Positions 16,859-24,851 of a stretch of DNA of 64,000 nucleotides are shown here, piece after piece. Source of the DNA: Akkermansiaceae bacterium UBA1315 (GTDB lineage: Bacteria > Verrucomicrobiota > Verrucomicrobiia > Verrucomicrobiales > Akkermansiaceae). Position numbers and translations under genes: made by a program. The stretch is from NCBI GenBank assembly GCA_002307065.1, contig DBTN01000012.1:4139-68138 (forward strand), given 5' to 3'. The first letter of the stretch is position 1; every line of letters begins with the position of its first letter. Below the pieces are notes generated by a model. It was given only the letters and a program-made list of their open reading frames with translations, was not told the DNA's origin and ran no database searches.

Positions 16859-17962
16859 TCAGACGGCAGCTTCAAGCATAACAGAATCCAAGACTTCCAA
16901 ACAGCGCGCATTTTGTTCGGGCGTGCCGATGGAAATGCGAACCCAGTCTGGCAGCTTGTAGCCGCGCATCGCCCGGACGATCACGCCTTGTTTGAGCATT
17001 TCACGGAAAACCCGGTCTCCATCGCCCACCTTGATCAGCAGGAAATTCGCAACGCTCGGAACAAATTCGATGCCACGTTCTTTCAGAGCCGCTTCATAAA
17101 ACGCGAGCCCTTCGCGATTGATCGTCTTGGTTTTTTCGATGTGATCGGCATCAGCGAGGGCGGCAAGAGCGCCTGCTTGGGCGATCGCGTTGACGTTGAA
17201 AGGCTGGCGCGCTTTTTGAAGAATCGCCGCGACATTTTTTGAGGCCAATCCGTAACCGACCCGCAAGGCGGCGAGGCCGTGGATCTTCGAACAGGTGCGA
17301 AGAACGCAGATGTTTTTTTCTTCGCGGACAAATTTCAAGGTGTCGAGAGGCACGTCGAGGAATTCAAAATAGGCTTCGTCGAAAACCACGACAACGTGAT
17401 CGGGAACCCGCGCCATAAATCGGTCAATCGCTTCCTGGCCGACCATCGTGCCGGTGGGATTGTTGGGATTGGCGATGAAAACCAAGCGTGTGTTTTCGGT
17501 GATCGCGTCCGCCATGGCGTCCAGATCGTGGATAAAGTTCGGATCGGGGACTTCGACGTATTTCGCGCCGAAAAGCGTGGCCATGAGTTTGTAGACCACA
17601 AACGCGTGTTCTGCGGCGATCAGCTCGGCCTTGGGGTTGAGGAAAGTGTGGCACAAAAGCTCGATGATTTCGTTCGAGCCATTTCCTAAAATGACGTTTT
17701 CGCGGTCGAGTCCGAGTTGTTCGGCGATCGCCGTGCGTAACCGGTAGCCGCCGCCGTCCGGATAGATGTGCGCTTCTTCAAGAGCTTCGCGCATCGCGAT
17801 TTTCGCTTTGGGCGACGGGCCGAGCGGGTTTTCATTTGAGGCGACTTTGACGATCATCGATGGATCGAGGCCCAGCTCGCGGGCGGTTTCGTCGATCGGT
17901 TTTCCCGGTTCGTAGGCAACAAGATCGCAGACAAAGCGGTTTGCGTATTGGTCAATCGTCAT
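16859..17962 (-). CDS. hisC: Histidinol-phosphate aminotransferase
   Basis: HisC is a PLP enzyme converting imidazole-acetol phosphate to histidinol phosphate. It has the fold type I pattern: ASNENPLGPSPKA, YPDGGGYRLRTAIAE, GNGSNEIIELL, ANPNNPTGTMV, and the PLP-lysine motif RTCSKIHGLAALRVGYG. I chose MTIDQYANRFV at 17962; the longer frame to 18004 adds an atypical stretch. The length of 367 is normal. No other his genes are near, so it lies outside a his operon; side activity on aromatic amino acids is known for some HisC proteins. Confidence 0.92.
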   Translation of the reverse strand: MTIDQYANRFVCDLVAYEPGKPIDETARELGLDPSMIVKVASNENPLGPSPKAKIAMREALEEAHIYPDGGGYRLRTAIAEQLGLDRENVILGNGSNEIIELLCHTFLNPKAELIAAEHAFVVYKLMATLFGAKYVEVPDPNFIHDLDAMADAITENTRLVFIANPNNPTGTMVGQEAIDRFMARVPDHVVVVFDEAYFEFLDVPLDTLKFVREEKNICVLRTCSKIHGLAALRVGYGLASKNVAAILQKARQPFNVNAIAQAGALAALADADHIEKTKTINREGLAFYEAALKERGIEFVPSVANFLLIKVGDGDRVFREMLKQGVIVRAMRGYKLPDWVRISIGTPEQNARCLEVLDSVMLEAAV

Positions 17963-18007
17963 CGTGAGGCGGACGCTAGCGGCCCAACTTCGCGCGGTCA
18001 ACACTGG

Positions 18008-18361
18008 CTAAACCAATGTCTCGCGCCACCGGTCTTCCTTAAAACCGGTCAGGACGATGTTGTCTGAAATCAGAAAGGGACGTTTGACGAGATTTCCGTT
18101 TTTCGAAAGCAGATCGATCGCCTCGGATGGGCTCATGGTGGGCAATCGATCTTTCAAGTTCAGTTCCCGATAATCTCCGCCAGAGGTGTTAAAAAGCGGT
18201 CGGAGATCCCCGCCGAAAGCGGTGATCGCCTTGTCCAGCTCAGCGGGTGTGGGCGGGGTTTCGCGGATCGCTTTGACCTCGTGAGCGACGCCGTTTTCTT
18301 TGAGCCATTTGAGGGCTTTGCGGCAACTGTCACAATTTTTGTAGGCGTAGATCGTCAGCAC
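18008..18361 (-). CDS. ArsC/Spx/MgsR-family thioredoxin-fold protein
   Basis: The protein of about 117 residues is of the ArsC/Spx type (YffB-like). From the preferred GTG start at 18361 it begins MLTIYAYKNCDSCRKALKWL, giving a CxxC at Cys10 and Cys13, as in Spx and YffB. Further family marks are LFNTSGGDYRELNLK and the C-terminal KRPFLISDN. Bona fide arsenate reductase function is not supported by any ars neighbours; a redox role or RNA-polymerase binding like Spx are alternatives. It is 45 bp upstream of hisC in the same direction. Confidence 0.82.
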   Translation of the reverse strand: MLTIYAYKNCDSCRKALKWLKENGVAHEVKAIRETPPTPAELDKAITAFGGDLRPLFNTSGGDYRELNLKDRLPTMSPSEAIDLLSKNGNLVKRPFLISDNIVLTGFKEDRWRETLV

Positions 18362-18409
18362 GCGTCGATTCTTGCTTTCGCCAACCGGTCTGCGCAAGGC
18401 TCTGCGTCG

Positions 18410-18868
18410 ATGAAATCCGCGCTCCTTGAACTGATTCGCTCCGACCTCCGCCTCCGTCTCGACCGGTTGTCAAAAGCGGCGATGGAAGCCCATGCGGCCG
18501 CGACCGATCCGGGGAGTAAAGCGGAAGGAAAGTACGATACTCGTAGTTTGGAAGCATCTTATCTTGCATCGGGTCAAGCGAAGCAAGTGGAAGATCTGGC
18601 GGCGGCCGTGAGAACTTTTGATGCGCTGAGTTTGCCGGAATACGCTGCGGACGAGGCGATCGATGCCGGTGCGTTGGTCGAAGCGGAGCTTGCGGGAGAG
18701 ACGGTTTATTTCCTGCTCGTTCCTGCGGCGGGTGGGTTGGAAATTTCGCATGAGGGCTGCGAGGTGACCCTATTGACCCCGGCCAGCCCGCTGTATCAAA
18801 AGCTGTTAGGTCATCGGACAGGCGATCGCTTGGAAGAGCCAACGCTGTGGATCACCGAGGTCATTTGA
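18410..18868 (+). CDS. GreA/GreB C-terminal-like domain protein
   Basis: The 152-residue protein starts at MKSALLELIRSDLRLRLDRL. Its N-terminal half is helical, with AATDPGSKAEGKYDTRSLEA resembling the Gre coiled-coil region. The C-terminal half VTLLTPASPLYQKLLGHRTG resembles the FKBP-like Gre domain (IDSPIGRALLGKKVGD in GreA). Gre factors rescue backtracked RNA polymerase; whether this one has the acidic tip needed for cleavage is unclear. It may instead bind the polymerase secondary channel as Rnk-type proteins do. It is convergent with ubiE, 2 bp apart. Confidence 0.6.
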   Translation: MKSALLELIRSDLRLRLDRLSKAAMEAHAAATDPGSKAEGKYDTRSLEASYLASGQAKQVEDLAAAVRTFDALSLPEYAADEAIDAGALVEAELAGETVYFLLVPAAGGLEISHEGCEVTLLTPASPLYQKLLGHRTGDRLEEPTLWITEVI

Positions 18869-18870
18869 GA

Positions 18871-19542
18871 TCACTTCGTCCCTTCATAGATCGTCACGAC
18901 GCCTAGAGTGAGCGGATCGAAATTCGTTTCGCGGAAGCCACATTTTTCTAACAAACCGGTCATCGCCGATCCGGCGGGGAACTGTTCGATCGAGCCGCCG
19001 AGATATTCGTAAGCATCGCGTTCCCCGGTGAGCCAGCCGGCGAAATGGGGAAGGATTTTGTGAAGGTAAAACCGGTAGGGTTTGCGGAGGATTCCTTCGG
19101 GCAGGGAAAAATCGAGAATCACCAAACGACCGTCCGGTTTGAGCACACGCAGCATTTCGCGCAGCGCGGCTTCGTAGTCGGACATGTTCCGCAATCCAAA
19201 TGCGACGGTGCAGACATCGAAAGAATCCGTCTCAAATGGCAGCGCGAGCGCATCGGCGACGATTGTTTTTGCCAAGCCGCGGCTCGATGCGTGAGCGAGC
19301 ATTTCCGCGCAGAAATCCGAGGCAATGACTTCGCAATCCGGACATTCATCCTGAATCTCCAACGCGAGATCACCGGTCCCGCTGGCGACATCCAACAGAT
19401 AACGAGGTTGCCATTTTTTGATCCGTGAAGTGACGACACGCCGCCACCAAAGGTCCGCGCCGCAGCTCAAGACGTGATTGGTGAGCACGTACCGGTCAGC
19501 GATTCGGGCGAAAGCGTCACGGACATAAACGGCGTCTGGCAT
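18871..19542 (-). CDS. ubiE: Demethylmenaquinone / ubiquinone methyltransferase UbiE (MenG)
   Basis: This enzyme C-methylates the quinone ring with SAM. From MPDAVYVRDAFARIADRYV (ATG at 19542) the length is 223 residues, usual for the family. Motifs are YLLDVASGTGDLALEIQ (SAM loop), VIASDFCAEML, FDVCTVAFGLRNMSDYEAAL and LVILDFSLPEG, all diagnostic of UbiE/MenG. A longer frame to 19611 adds 23 residues and is not preferred. Menaquinone is the expected substrate in this phylum (inference). It diverges from the downstream DUF883-like pair. Confidence 0.92.
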   Translation of the reverse strand: MPDAVYVRDAFARIADRYVLTNHVLSCGADLWWRRVVTSRIKKWQPRYLLDVASGTGDLALEIQDECPDCEVIASDFCAEMLAHASSRGLAKTIVADALALPFETDSFDVCTVAFGLRNMSDYEAALREMLRVLKPDGRLVILDFSLPEGILRKPYRFYLHKILPHFAGWLTGERDAYEYLGGSIEQFPAGSAMTGLLEKCGFRETNFDPLTLGVVTIYEGTK

Positions 19543-19775
19543 GCGCAAGATCGGTAACCGCGAAATGACTTCTGCCAAGTGCGAACTCAAAACCGGTTCA
19601 GCTTTACGCAAACCGAGCGGGCATTTTGCAATCTCAAGGAGCTGAAAAGTTCATCGGATCGCCGTGAAAGTTTAATGAATCGTCGTAGGAAAATGTTGGA
19701 AGCGAATTGATTACAGTGATCGGCCAGGGATCGGACGCGGTACGGTCCGCGATCTGCAACGGGACAGTCATACCT

Positions 19776-20255
19776 ATGAGCACTGTAATTCCAGAAATCA
19801 CCTCCGATGACCTGCGCGATGCGCGGGACGAAGCGATCGATCACGCCAAACAGGGTGCCGAAGATGCGAAGCATTGCGCCACCGAAGTGTGCGGTAAAAT
19901 CCGTGAAAAAGCTGACAGCGCCATGACTTGCACCGGCGATTACGTGAAAAAACACCCCGTGCCGGTCGTTCTTGGCGCCCTCGCGTTTGGCGTCGCACTG
20001 GGCTACACCATTTATTCTTCCCGCCGCGAATCCGCCTACACGGAAAAATATGTCGGCGGTCCATTTGGAAACGCCCGAGATCTTTTGTTGAGTGCGCTGG
20101 CACCTGTTGGTGACCGTTTGCATGATGCCTATGGCTCGGCTCGCAGCCATGCCCACAAAGCGGCTGAGTCGATCCACGACTTTGATCCTCGCAATCCGAT
20201 CGATTGCCTTTCCTCCAAACTTCGCCGCGCCGGCCAAACTCTTAAATTCTGGTAA
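19776..20255 (+). CDS. DUF883/ElaB-like membrane-anchored stress-type protein
   Basis: The 159-residue protein starts at MSTVIPEITSDDLRDARDEA. A charged helical region with heptad-like Ala/Asp/Glu/Lys spacing is followed by KKHPVPVVLGALAFGVALGY, one hydrophobic segment of the kind seen in ElaB/YqjD proteins, which tether ribosomes to the inner membrane in E. coli. The C-terminal tail is amphipathic. The next gene follows 2 bp downstream and also encodes a small membrane protein, so the two form a pair. Function here is unproven. Confidence 0.65.
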   Translation: MSTVIPEITSDDLRDARDEAIDHAKQGAEDAKHCATEVCGKIREKADSAMTCTGDYVKKHPVPVVLGALAFGVALGYTIYSSRRESAYTEKYVGGPFGNARDLLLSALAPVGDRLHDAYGSARSHAHKAAESIHDFDPRNPIDCLSSKLRRAGQTLKFW

Positions 20256-20257
20256 CC

Positions 20258-20563
20258 ATGAGCGAATTTCAAAATCCCTCTGCCGCACCGACGGTGGAAG
20301 CTGGACTGCACGCCTTGGCCGATTCGGCAAAAGCTCGTGTCCAAGGCAAGGTCGAGCACTACAAGGAGCGCGTCCAACGCGAACCGGGCAAGGCCGTTCT
20401 CGTCGCACTTGCTGCGGGTTATGTGCTTCACCGGCTGCCGATCCGCAGTTTGGTGGTATCACAAGTCAAACTTCTTTCCGCTCTGGCCGGTCCCGCATTG
20501 TTGGCTTACGGCGCTGCAAAAGCTTGCGAAATCCTGCAACGCGAAGCGAAAAAGTCCGCTTAA
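20258..20563 (+). CDS. Small membrane-associated protein paired with the DUF883-like gene
   Basis: The 101-residue protein is of unknown function. Residues 15-45 are a charged helix (ADSAKARVQGKVEHYKERVQ). A short hydrophobic patch (AVLVALAAGYVLHRLP) is followed by a second one (LLSALAGPALLAYGAAKAC). The layout repeats that of the upstream gene, so this may be the second part of a two-protein membrane system. A terminator follows 24 bp after the stop. Confidence 0.65.
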   Translation: MSEFQNPSAAPTVEAGLHALADSAKARVQGKVEHYKERVQREPGKAVLVALAAGYVLHRLPIRSLVVSQVKLLSALAGPALLAYGAAKACEILQREAKKSA

Positions 20564-20586
20564 AGCTGCCAATATCCTAAAATATC

Positions 20587-20629
20587 AAACCGGTTGATCT
20601 CCGCAATACGAGGTCAGCCGGTTTTTTTT
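20587..20629 (+). terminator. Intrinsic terminator of the DUF883-like operon
   Basis: AACCGGTTGATCT pairs with AGGTCAGCCGGTT (two G-U pairs) around a short loop and is followed by eight T, 24 bp after the stop of the second gene. Confidence 0.85.
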
Positions 20630-20669
20630 CTTAGTCCTGGCACCGGTTTCGAGTAGATGCACCGAACGT

Positions 20670-20990
20670 ATGGATGAACTGACACGCGATCACGGCCCAC
20701 AACCGCTTGACGGATTGATGGACCGCTGGAATTTGACCAATCATGAATTGGTGGAAGTTTCGACCGAACAACTGAACCACAAGCAGGTGCAAAAGGCCCG
20801 CAAAGGTCGGCAGTTGACACTCCACTTGATGCAAAAGCTGACTCGTGCGGTGAACGAAGCGATTTTTGCGAAGCTGCCGAAGGAAAGCCAATCGGCATTT
20901 TCCCCTTATATTCACCGGCATCTTTTCAATTACGCGAAAGGATATGACGCGAATTGGCTGGATCCGAATGACGCGTTTCTGCCGAAGTAA
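20670..20990 (+). CDS. Hypothetical protein, possible Xre-like helix-turn-helix
   Basis: The 106-residue basic protein starts at MDELTRDHGPQPLDGLMDRW. Residues 21-62 (NLTNHELVEVSTEQLNHKQV ... LHLMQKLTRAVNEAI) can be read as a Cro/Xre-type helix-turn-helix, a weak assignment. The C terminus (YIHRHLFNYAKGYDANWL) has no known match. It lies between a terminator and the convergent Kef-type gene, with only 3 bp to the latter, so it is probably monocistronic. Confidence 0.55.
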   Translation: MDELTRDHGPQPLDGLMDRWNLTNHELVEVSTEQLNHKQVQKARKGRQLTLHLMQKLTRAVNEAIFAKLPKESQSAFSPYIHRHLFNYAKGYDANWLDPNDAFLPK

Positions 20991-20993
20991 ACG

Positions 20994-22820
20994 TCAGGCA
21001 GATTCTCGCGATTGCGCTTCCAAGTCTTTGCGCATCAGCTCGTCAAGCGATCGAATCGCATCGCGACCCGCGCTGATGTGCTCGTCGCGATCGTGACGAT
21101 GAGCGGCCATTTCCCGAACCGCCGCTTCGTCGCCTTCACGGAAAATTTCCGCGGCACGCTGCGCTGCGGCCAAGGGGAGCCCGAGATCGCGGAGGACATC
21201 GACGCTGAGGCGGAGAGATGAGTCCAAAGTGTCGCGATAAATCCGTTCTTCTCCCGCGCTGAGATATTCGTAGGCCTCGATCCGGCTGTGGGCGCGGAGG
21301 TAAATTTTTAGATGTGGATGATGGCGGTGGGCATTTTCGATGATCTTCACCGTCGTTTCGGCATCGCGGAGGGCGATGACGAGGATTTTTGCGTTCGCGG
21401 CTCCTGCGGTGGTGAGCAGCTCCGGGCGGCTGGCGTCGCCGTAAAAAACCGGTATCCCGAGCTGGCGCAAAAGATCGACCTGATCGCTGTCGTGATCGAG
21501 CACCGTGCAACCGAAACCCCGATTCCGCAGCAAGCGGCCGACCGCATGACCAAACCGGCCGAAACCACAAATGATCACCGGATTTCCTTCATCAGAAACG
21601 TCGGGTTCGCGATCCGACGCTTTGGATGTGGTTTCGCGGCTGACCCATTTTTCCGCACCGAGAATCAGCAGCGGAGTGGTCGCCATCGAAAGCGCGACGA
21701 CCGCGACGACGGCACGCCCGGTTTCAGGATCAAAGACATTGGCGGAAAGGGCGAGGGTGATCAGGACAAAGGCGAACTCGCCACCGGTTGCCAGCGATGA
21801 GGAAAAGATGAGGGAAGAGCCGGTCGAATTGCGGAATTTTGAAAGCGCGAAAAGCACGAGCCCTTTGATGACGATCAGTCCGACGGCACTCCCGAGCACG
21901 ATTCCCAGATGTTCGGAGATGTAGCCGAAGTCGATGCCCGCTCCTACGCCGAGGAAAAAGAGTCCGAGCAAAAGCCCCTTGATCGGCTCGAGGTCGCTTT
22001 CGATCTCATGCCGGTATTCGCTGCCGGCGAGGACGACTCCGGCCACGAACGCGCCCAAGGCTGGTGAGAGGCCGACTTTTGTCATCAACAACGCGACGCC
22101 GATCACGAGCAGCAGCGCGGCACCGGTAAAGGCTTCGCGGTTCCTCGTTTTCGAGATCGCATGGAACATCGGCCGCATCGCAATCCGACCGGCCAAAATG
22201 ATGAACACCACCGCGCCGATGACCAGAATCGCTTGCGCCCATCCAGGAAAGCCCGCCATCCACGACTGACTGGCCGCTTCCGTTTCCGCAGAGCTTTTCC
22301 CCATTCCTAGCAATGGCAAAAGCGCCATGATCGGGATGACGGCGATGTCTTGAAACAACAAGACCGCAAAGGCATTTTGGCCGGCGGCCGTGCGAAGAAG
22401 GCCTTTTTCATTCAGTGTCTGTAAAACGATCGCCGTGCTCGACATGGCGAGAATCAGACCGATCGCGATGGCGGGTTTGATCGCGAGGCCGAAGGCGATG
22501 GCCAATCCCGCGATCGCTGCCGCGCTGACGATCACCTGCATCGAACCGAGTCCCAAAACCGGTCGACGCATTTTCCACAACATCGCAGGATGCAGTTCCA
22601 GACCGATCAGGAAAAGCATCACCACCACGCCAAATTCCGCGAAGTGTGTCACACCATGGCCTTCATGGCCGATGAAATGCAGGCCCCAGGGACCGATCGC
22701 GGCGCCGATGATCAGGTATCCCAGCACCGATCCCAGCGCCAGCCGCTTGCCCAGAAGCACGGCGATCACCGCCGCAATCAGATAGATAAAAGCCTGTTGA
22801 AAGACTTGTTCGTAGGCCAT
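20994..22820 (-). CDS. Kef-type monovalent cation/proton antiporter with TrkA-N domain
   Basis: The 608-residue protein has two parts. Residues 1 to about 390 are a CPA2 antiporter with around 12 membrane segments, beginning QAFIYLIAAVIAVLLGKRLA and including FGVVVMLFLIGLEL and FFLGVGAGIDFG. After about residue 410 a cytoplasmic RCK (TrkA-N) NAD-binding domain follows: PVIICGFGRFGHAVGRLLRN. This is the KefB/KefC architecture, which exports K+ in exchange for H+ and is gated by glutathione adducts in E. coli; no ancillary KefF/KefG gene is present. The C-terminal tail (EAAVREMAAHRHDRDEHISA) is variable. Confidence 0.9.
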   Translation of the reverse strand: MAYEQVFQQAFIYLIAAVIAVLLGKRLALGSVLGYLIIGAAIGPWGLHFIGHEGHGVTHFAEFGVVVMLFLIGLELHPAMLWKMRRPVLGLGSMQVIVSAAAIAGLAIAFGLAIKPAIAIGLILAMSSTAIVLQTLNEKGLLRTAAGQNAFAVLLFQDIAVIPIMALLPLLGMGKSSAETEAASQSWMAGFPGWAQAILVIGAVVFIILAGRIAMRPMFHAISKTRNREAFTGAALLLVIGVALLMTKVGLSPALGAFVAGVVLAGSEYRHEIESDLEPIKGLLLGLFFLGVGAGIDFGYISEHLGIVLGSAVGLIVIKGLVLFALSKFRNSTGSSLIFSSSLATGGEFAFVLITLALSANVFDPETGRAVVAVVALSMATTPLLILGAEKWVSRETTSKASDREPDVSDEGNPVIICGFGRFGHAVGRLLRNRGFGCTVLDHDSDQVDLLRQLGIPVFYGDASRPELLTTAGAANAKILVIALRDAETTVKIIENAHRHHPHLKIYLRAHSRIEAYEYLSAGEERIYRDTLDSSLRLSVDVLRDLGLPLAAAQRAAEIFREGDEAAVREMAAHRHDRDEHISAGRDAIRSLDELMRKDLEAQSRESA

Positions 22821-22832
22821 GATGAGCGTCTC

Positions 22833-22904
22833 TTAGATCAGTCCGATCAAGGTGTCGATGCCGATGGCTTTTTTGCGGATCATTTCCAGTGGTGATTTCG
22901 CCAT
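22833..22904 (-). CDS. Possible 23-codon leader ORF upstream of the Kef-type gene
   Basis: An ATG at 22904 opens a 23-residue frame (MAKSPLEMIRKKAIGIDTLI plus three residues) that stops with TAA 12 bp before the antiporter ATG. It is in the same direction. The spacing would suit a leader peptide, but there is no strong ribosome binding site and a frame this short is expected by chance. Confidence 0.2.
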   Translation of the reverse strand: MAKSPLEMIRKKAIGIDTLIGLI

Positions 22905-23019
22905 CCGAAATTATGGAGGCGGTGACTGAATGACATTTACAAATCGCGCAGATCATTCTAACTGCACAAGAATTCATATTTTGTAGGATCCGATGTGATT
23001 CATACGCGTTTCAGACTTC

Positions 23020-23241
23020 ATGGACCCGATCACTAAACCGCATTTTGCGCCAAATATCACTCGAACGGGTCGCTGGGTCCGAGGAGGGATCGCAGCACTT
23101 CTTTTCATCGGTGCTGCAGCCACTTTTCCCATTCATTGGGCACTTACCGCGGTCCTGGGAGTGATGGGAGCGTTTGTGTTATTTGAGTCGCTGCGCGGTT
23201 GGTGCGTGCTGCGCGCCTGTCGAATCCGGACTCCGTTTTAA
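23020..23241 (+). CDS. DUF2892-type small membrane protein
   Basis: The 73-residue protein resembles the YgaP C-terminal/DUF2892 family: after an N-terminal polar stretch (HFAPNITRTGRWVRGGIAAL) come two hydrophobic helices, LLFIGAAATFPIHWALTAVL and GVMGAFVLFESLRGWCVLRA. These membrane proteins are found with sulfur-transferase domains elsewhere, not here. It ends 12 bp before the carotenoid operon start and is in the same direction, so it may be its first cistron, though its role there is unclear. Confidence 0.7.
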   Translation: MDPITKPHFAPNITRTGRWVRGGIAALLFIGAAATFPIHWALTAVLGVMGAFVLFESLRGWCVLRACRIRTPF

Positions 23242-23252
23242 ATTTTCCCCGC

Positions 23253-24851
23253 ATGAGTAAAACTATCACGATCATCGGTGCAGGGCCTGGTGGACTTGCT
23301 TCCGCGATCCTTCTCGCCGCAGCTGGTCAAAAAGTTAAAGTGATCGAACGCATGACGACGGTCGGCGGCCGGACGTCCGCGATTGAGTCGGATGGCTACC
23401 GGTTCGATCTTGGCCCGACGTTTTTCCTGTATCCGAGGGTGCTGGATGAGATTTTCCGGTCCGCCGGGACACGCTTGGAAGACGAAGTGGAAATGGTGCG
23501 GCTGGATCCTCAATATCGGATTGCTTTTGGCAGCGGAGGGCAAATCGACTGCACGCCGGACATCGTGGAAATGGAGCGTCAGATTGCGGCCATCGCACCG
23601 CAAGATGCGCCCGGCTTTCGCCGGTTTCTCAATGAAAATCGCGAGAAGCTGAGGTTGATGGAACCCTGCTTGGAGACCTCATTCGATGGTTGGAAAAGCA
23701 TCTTAAATCTGCGGCTGTTAAAATTGCTGCCCATGCTCCGGCCGCATCAGTCGGTCGATACCTATCTCAAGCGGTTCTTTTCGGATGAGCGGGTTCGGTT
23801 GGCATTCTGTTTCCAGTCGAAATATTTGGGAATGTCTCCGTTCCGTTGCCCGAGTTTATTCAGTATCCTGAGTTTCCTCGAATACGAGCACGGCGTCTGG
23901 CACCCGATCGGTGGCTGCTCAGCGGTCACTGCTGCGATGGCACGCGTCGCGCGCCGCCTGGGGGTGGAAATTTCATTGGGCGAAGAAGTGGAAGAAATCT
24001 GTTTCGACGGCCGCCGAACGACCGGTGTCCGAACCGGTTCCGGTTTCCATCCGTCCGACGCGGTGGTTCTCAATGCGGATTTCGCGAACGCGATGAAACA
24101 TTTGATCCCGAACGATCTCCGGACTCGTTGGTCGGATAAAAAGCTGGAGGGAAAGAAATACTCCTGCTCCACGTTCATGCTCTATCTCGGCATTGAGGGG
24201 ACCTATGATCAACCTCACCATGCGATTCATATTTCGAAAGAATATGCCAAAAATCTCGACGAAATCGAGAATCAGCATGTCCTGAGTGATGATCCCAGCT
24301 TTTACGTTCAGAACGCGTGTGTCACGGACCCCGGATTGGCGCCTGATGGTCACAGTACTTTGTATATCCTCGCGCCGGTTTCCCACCAGCATCCGAATAT
24401 CGATTGGGAAAAGCAAGCTCCCGCGTTTCGCGAAAAGCTGTTAGAGCAAATCGAGAAAGCCGGTTATCCTGGTCTTCGCTCGCGCATTCGGTTTGAAAAA
24501 ATGATCACGCCCGCCGATTGGGAGCACTCCCGCATTTATCGAGGCGCGACCTTTAATCTCGCTCATACGTTGGATCAGATGCTCCATCTCCGTCCGCACA
24601 ACCGGTTTGAGGAGTTTGAAGGCTTGTATCTCGTTGGGGGTGGCACTCATCCCGGCAGCGGCTTGCCGGTGATCTTCGAAGGCGCGCGGATTAGCTCGGT
24701 TCACTTGCTCAATGATCTCGGCCTGGACTCGGGAACGATCCTTCCACCCCGGGGCTCGATCGAAACCGTGCCGTTGAAACCGGTTCGAAAGCCGGGAGCA
24801 TTCGCAGCGGCACTTTCCGCGCTCGGTCTCGGGCGGGACCCCGCACCATGA
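23253..24851 (+). CDS. crtN: Carotenoid desaturase, CrtN/CrtI-type
   Basis: This is a FAD-dependent desaturase of the phytoene desaturase family, 532 residues. The N terminus has the dinucleotide-binding motif TITIIGAGPGGLASAILLA and GGRTSAIESDGYRFDLGPTF. The C-terminal family signature is seen in LYLVGGGTHPGSGLPVIFEG. By synteny with C30 carotenoid operons it would desaturate squalene or diapophytoene toward diapolycopene or diaponeurosporene. The start ATG at 23253 is chosen because it lies next to the FAD motif. The stop overlaps the aldehyde dehydrogenase start (ATGA). Substrate C30 versus C40 cannot be decided from this gene alone. Confidence 0.88.
   Translation: MSKTITIIGAGPGGLASAILLAAAGQKVKVIERMTTVGGRTSAIESDGYRFDLGPTFFLYPRVLDEIFRSAGTRLEDEVEMVRLDPQYRIAFGSGGQIDCTPDIVEMERQIAAIAPQDAPGFRRFLNENREKLRLMEPCLETSFDGWKSILNLRLLKLLPMLRPHQSVDTYLKRFFSDERVRLAFCFQSKYLGMSPFRCPSLFSILSFLEYEHGVWHPIGGCSAVTAAMARVARRLGVEISLGEEVEEICFDGRRTTGVRTGSGFHPSDAVVLNADFANAMKHLIPNDLRTRWSDKKLEGKKYSCSTFMLYLGIEGTYDQPHHAIHISKEYAKNLDEIENQHVLSDDPSFYVQNACVTDPGLAPDGHSTLYILAPVSHQHPNIDWEKQAPAFREKLLEQIEKAGYPGLRSRIRFEKMITPADWEHSRIYRGATFNLAHTLDQMLHLRPHNRFEEFEGLYLVGGGTHPGSGLPVIFEGARISSVHLLNDLGLDSGTILPPRGSIETVPLKPVRKPGAFAAALSALGLGRDPAP

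Noticed and set aside
19587..20462. Leftward ORF of 291 residues
   Set aside because: It covers the DUF883-like gene and its partner on the other strand; those have good starts, a 2-bp spacing and a terminator.
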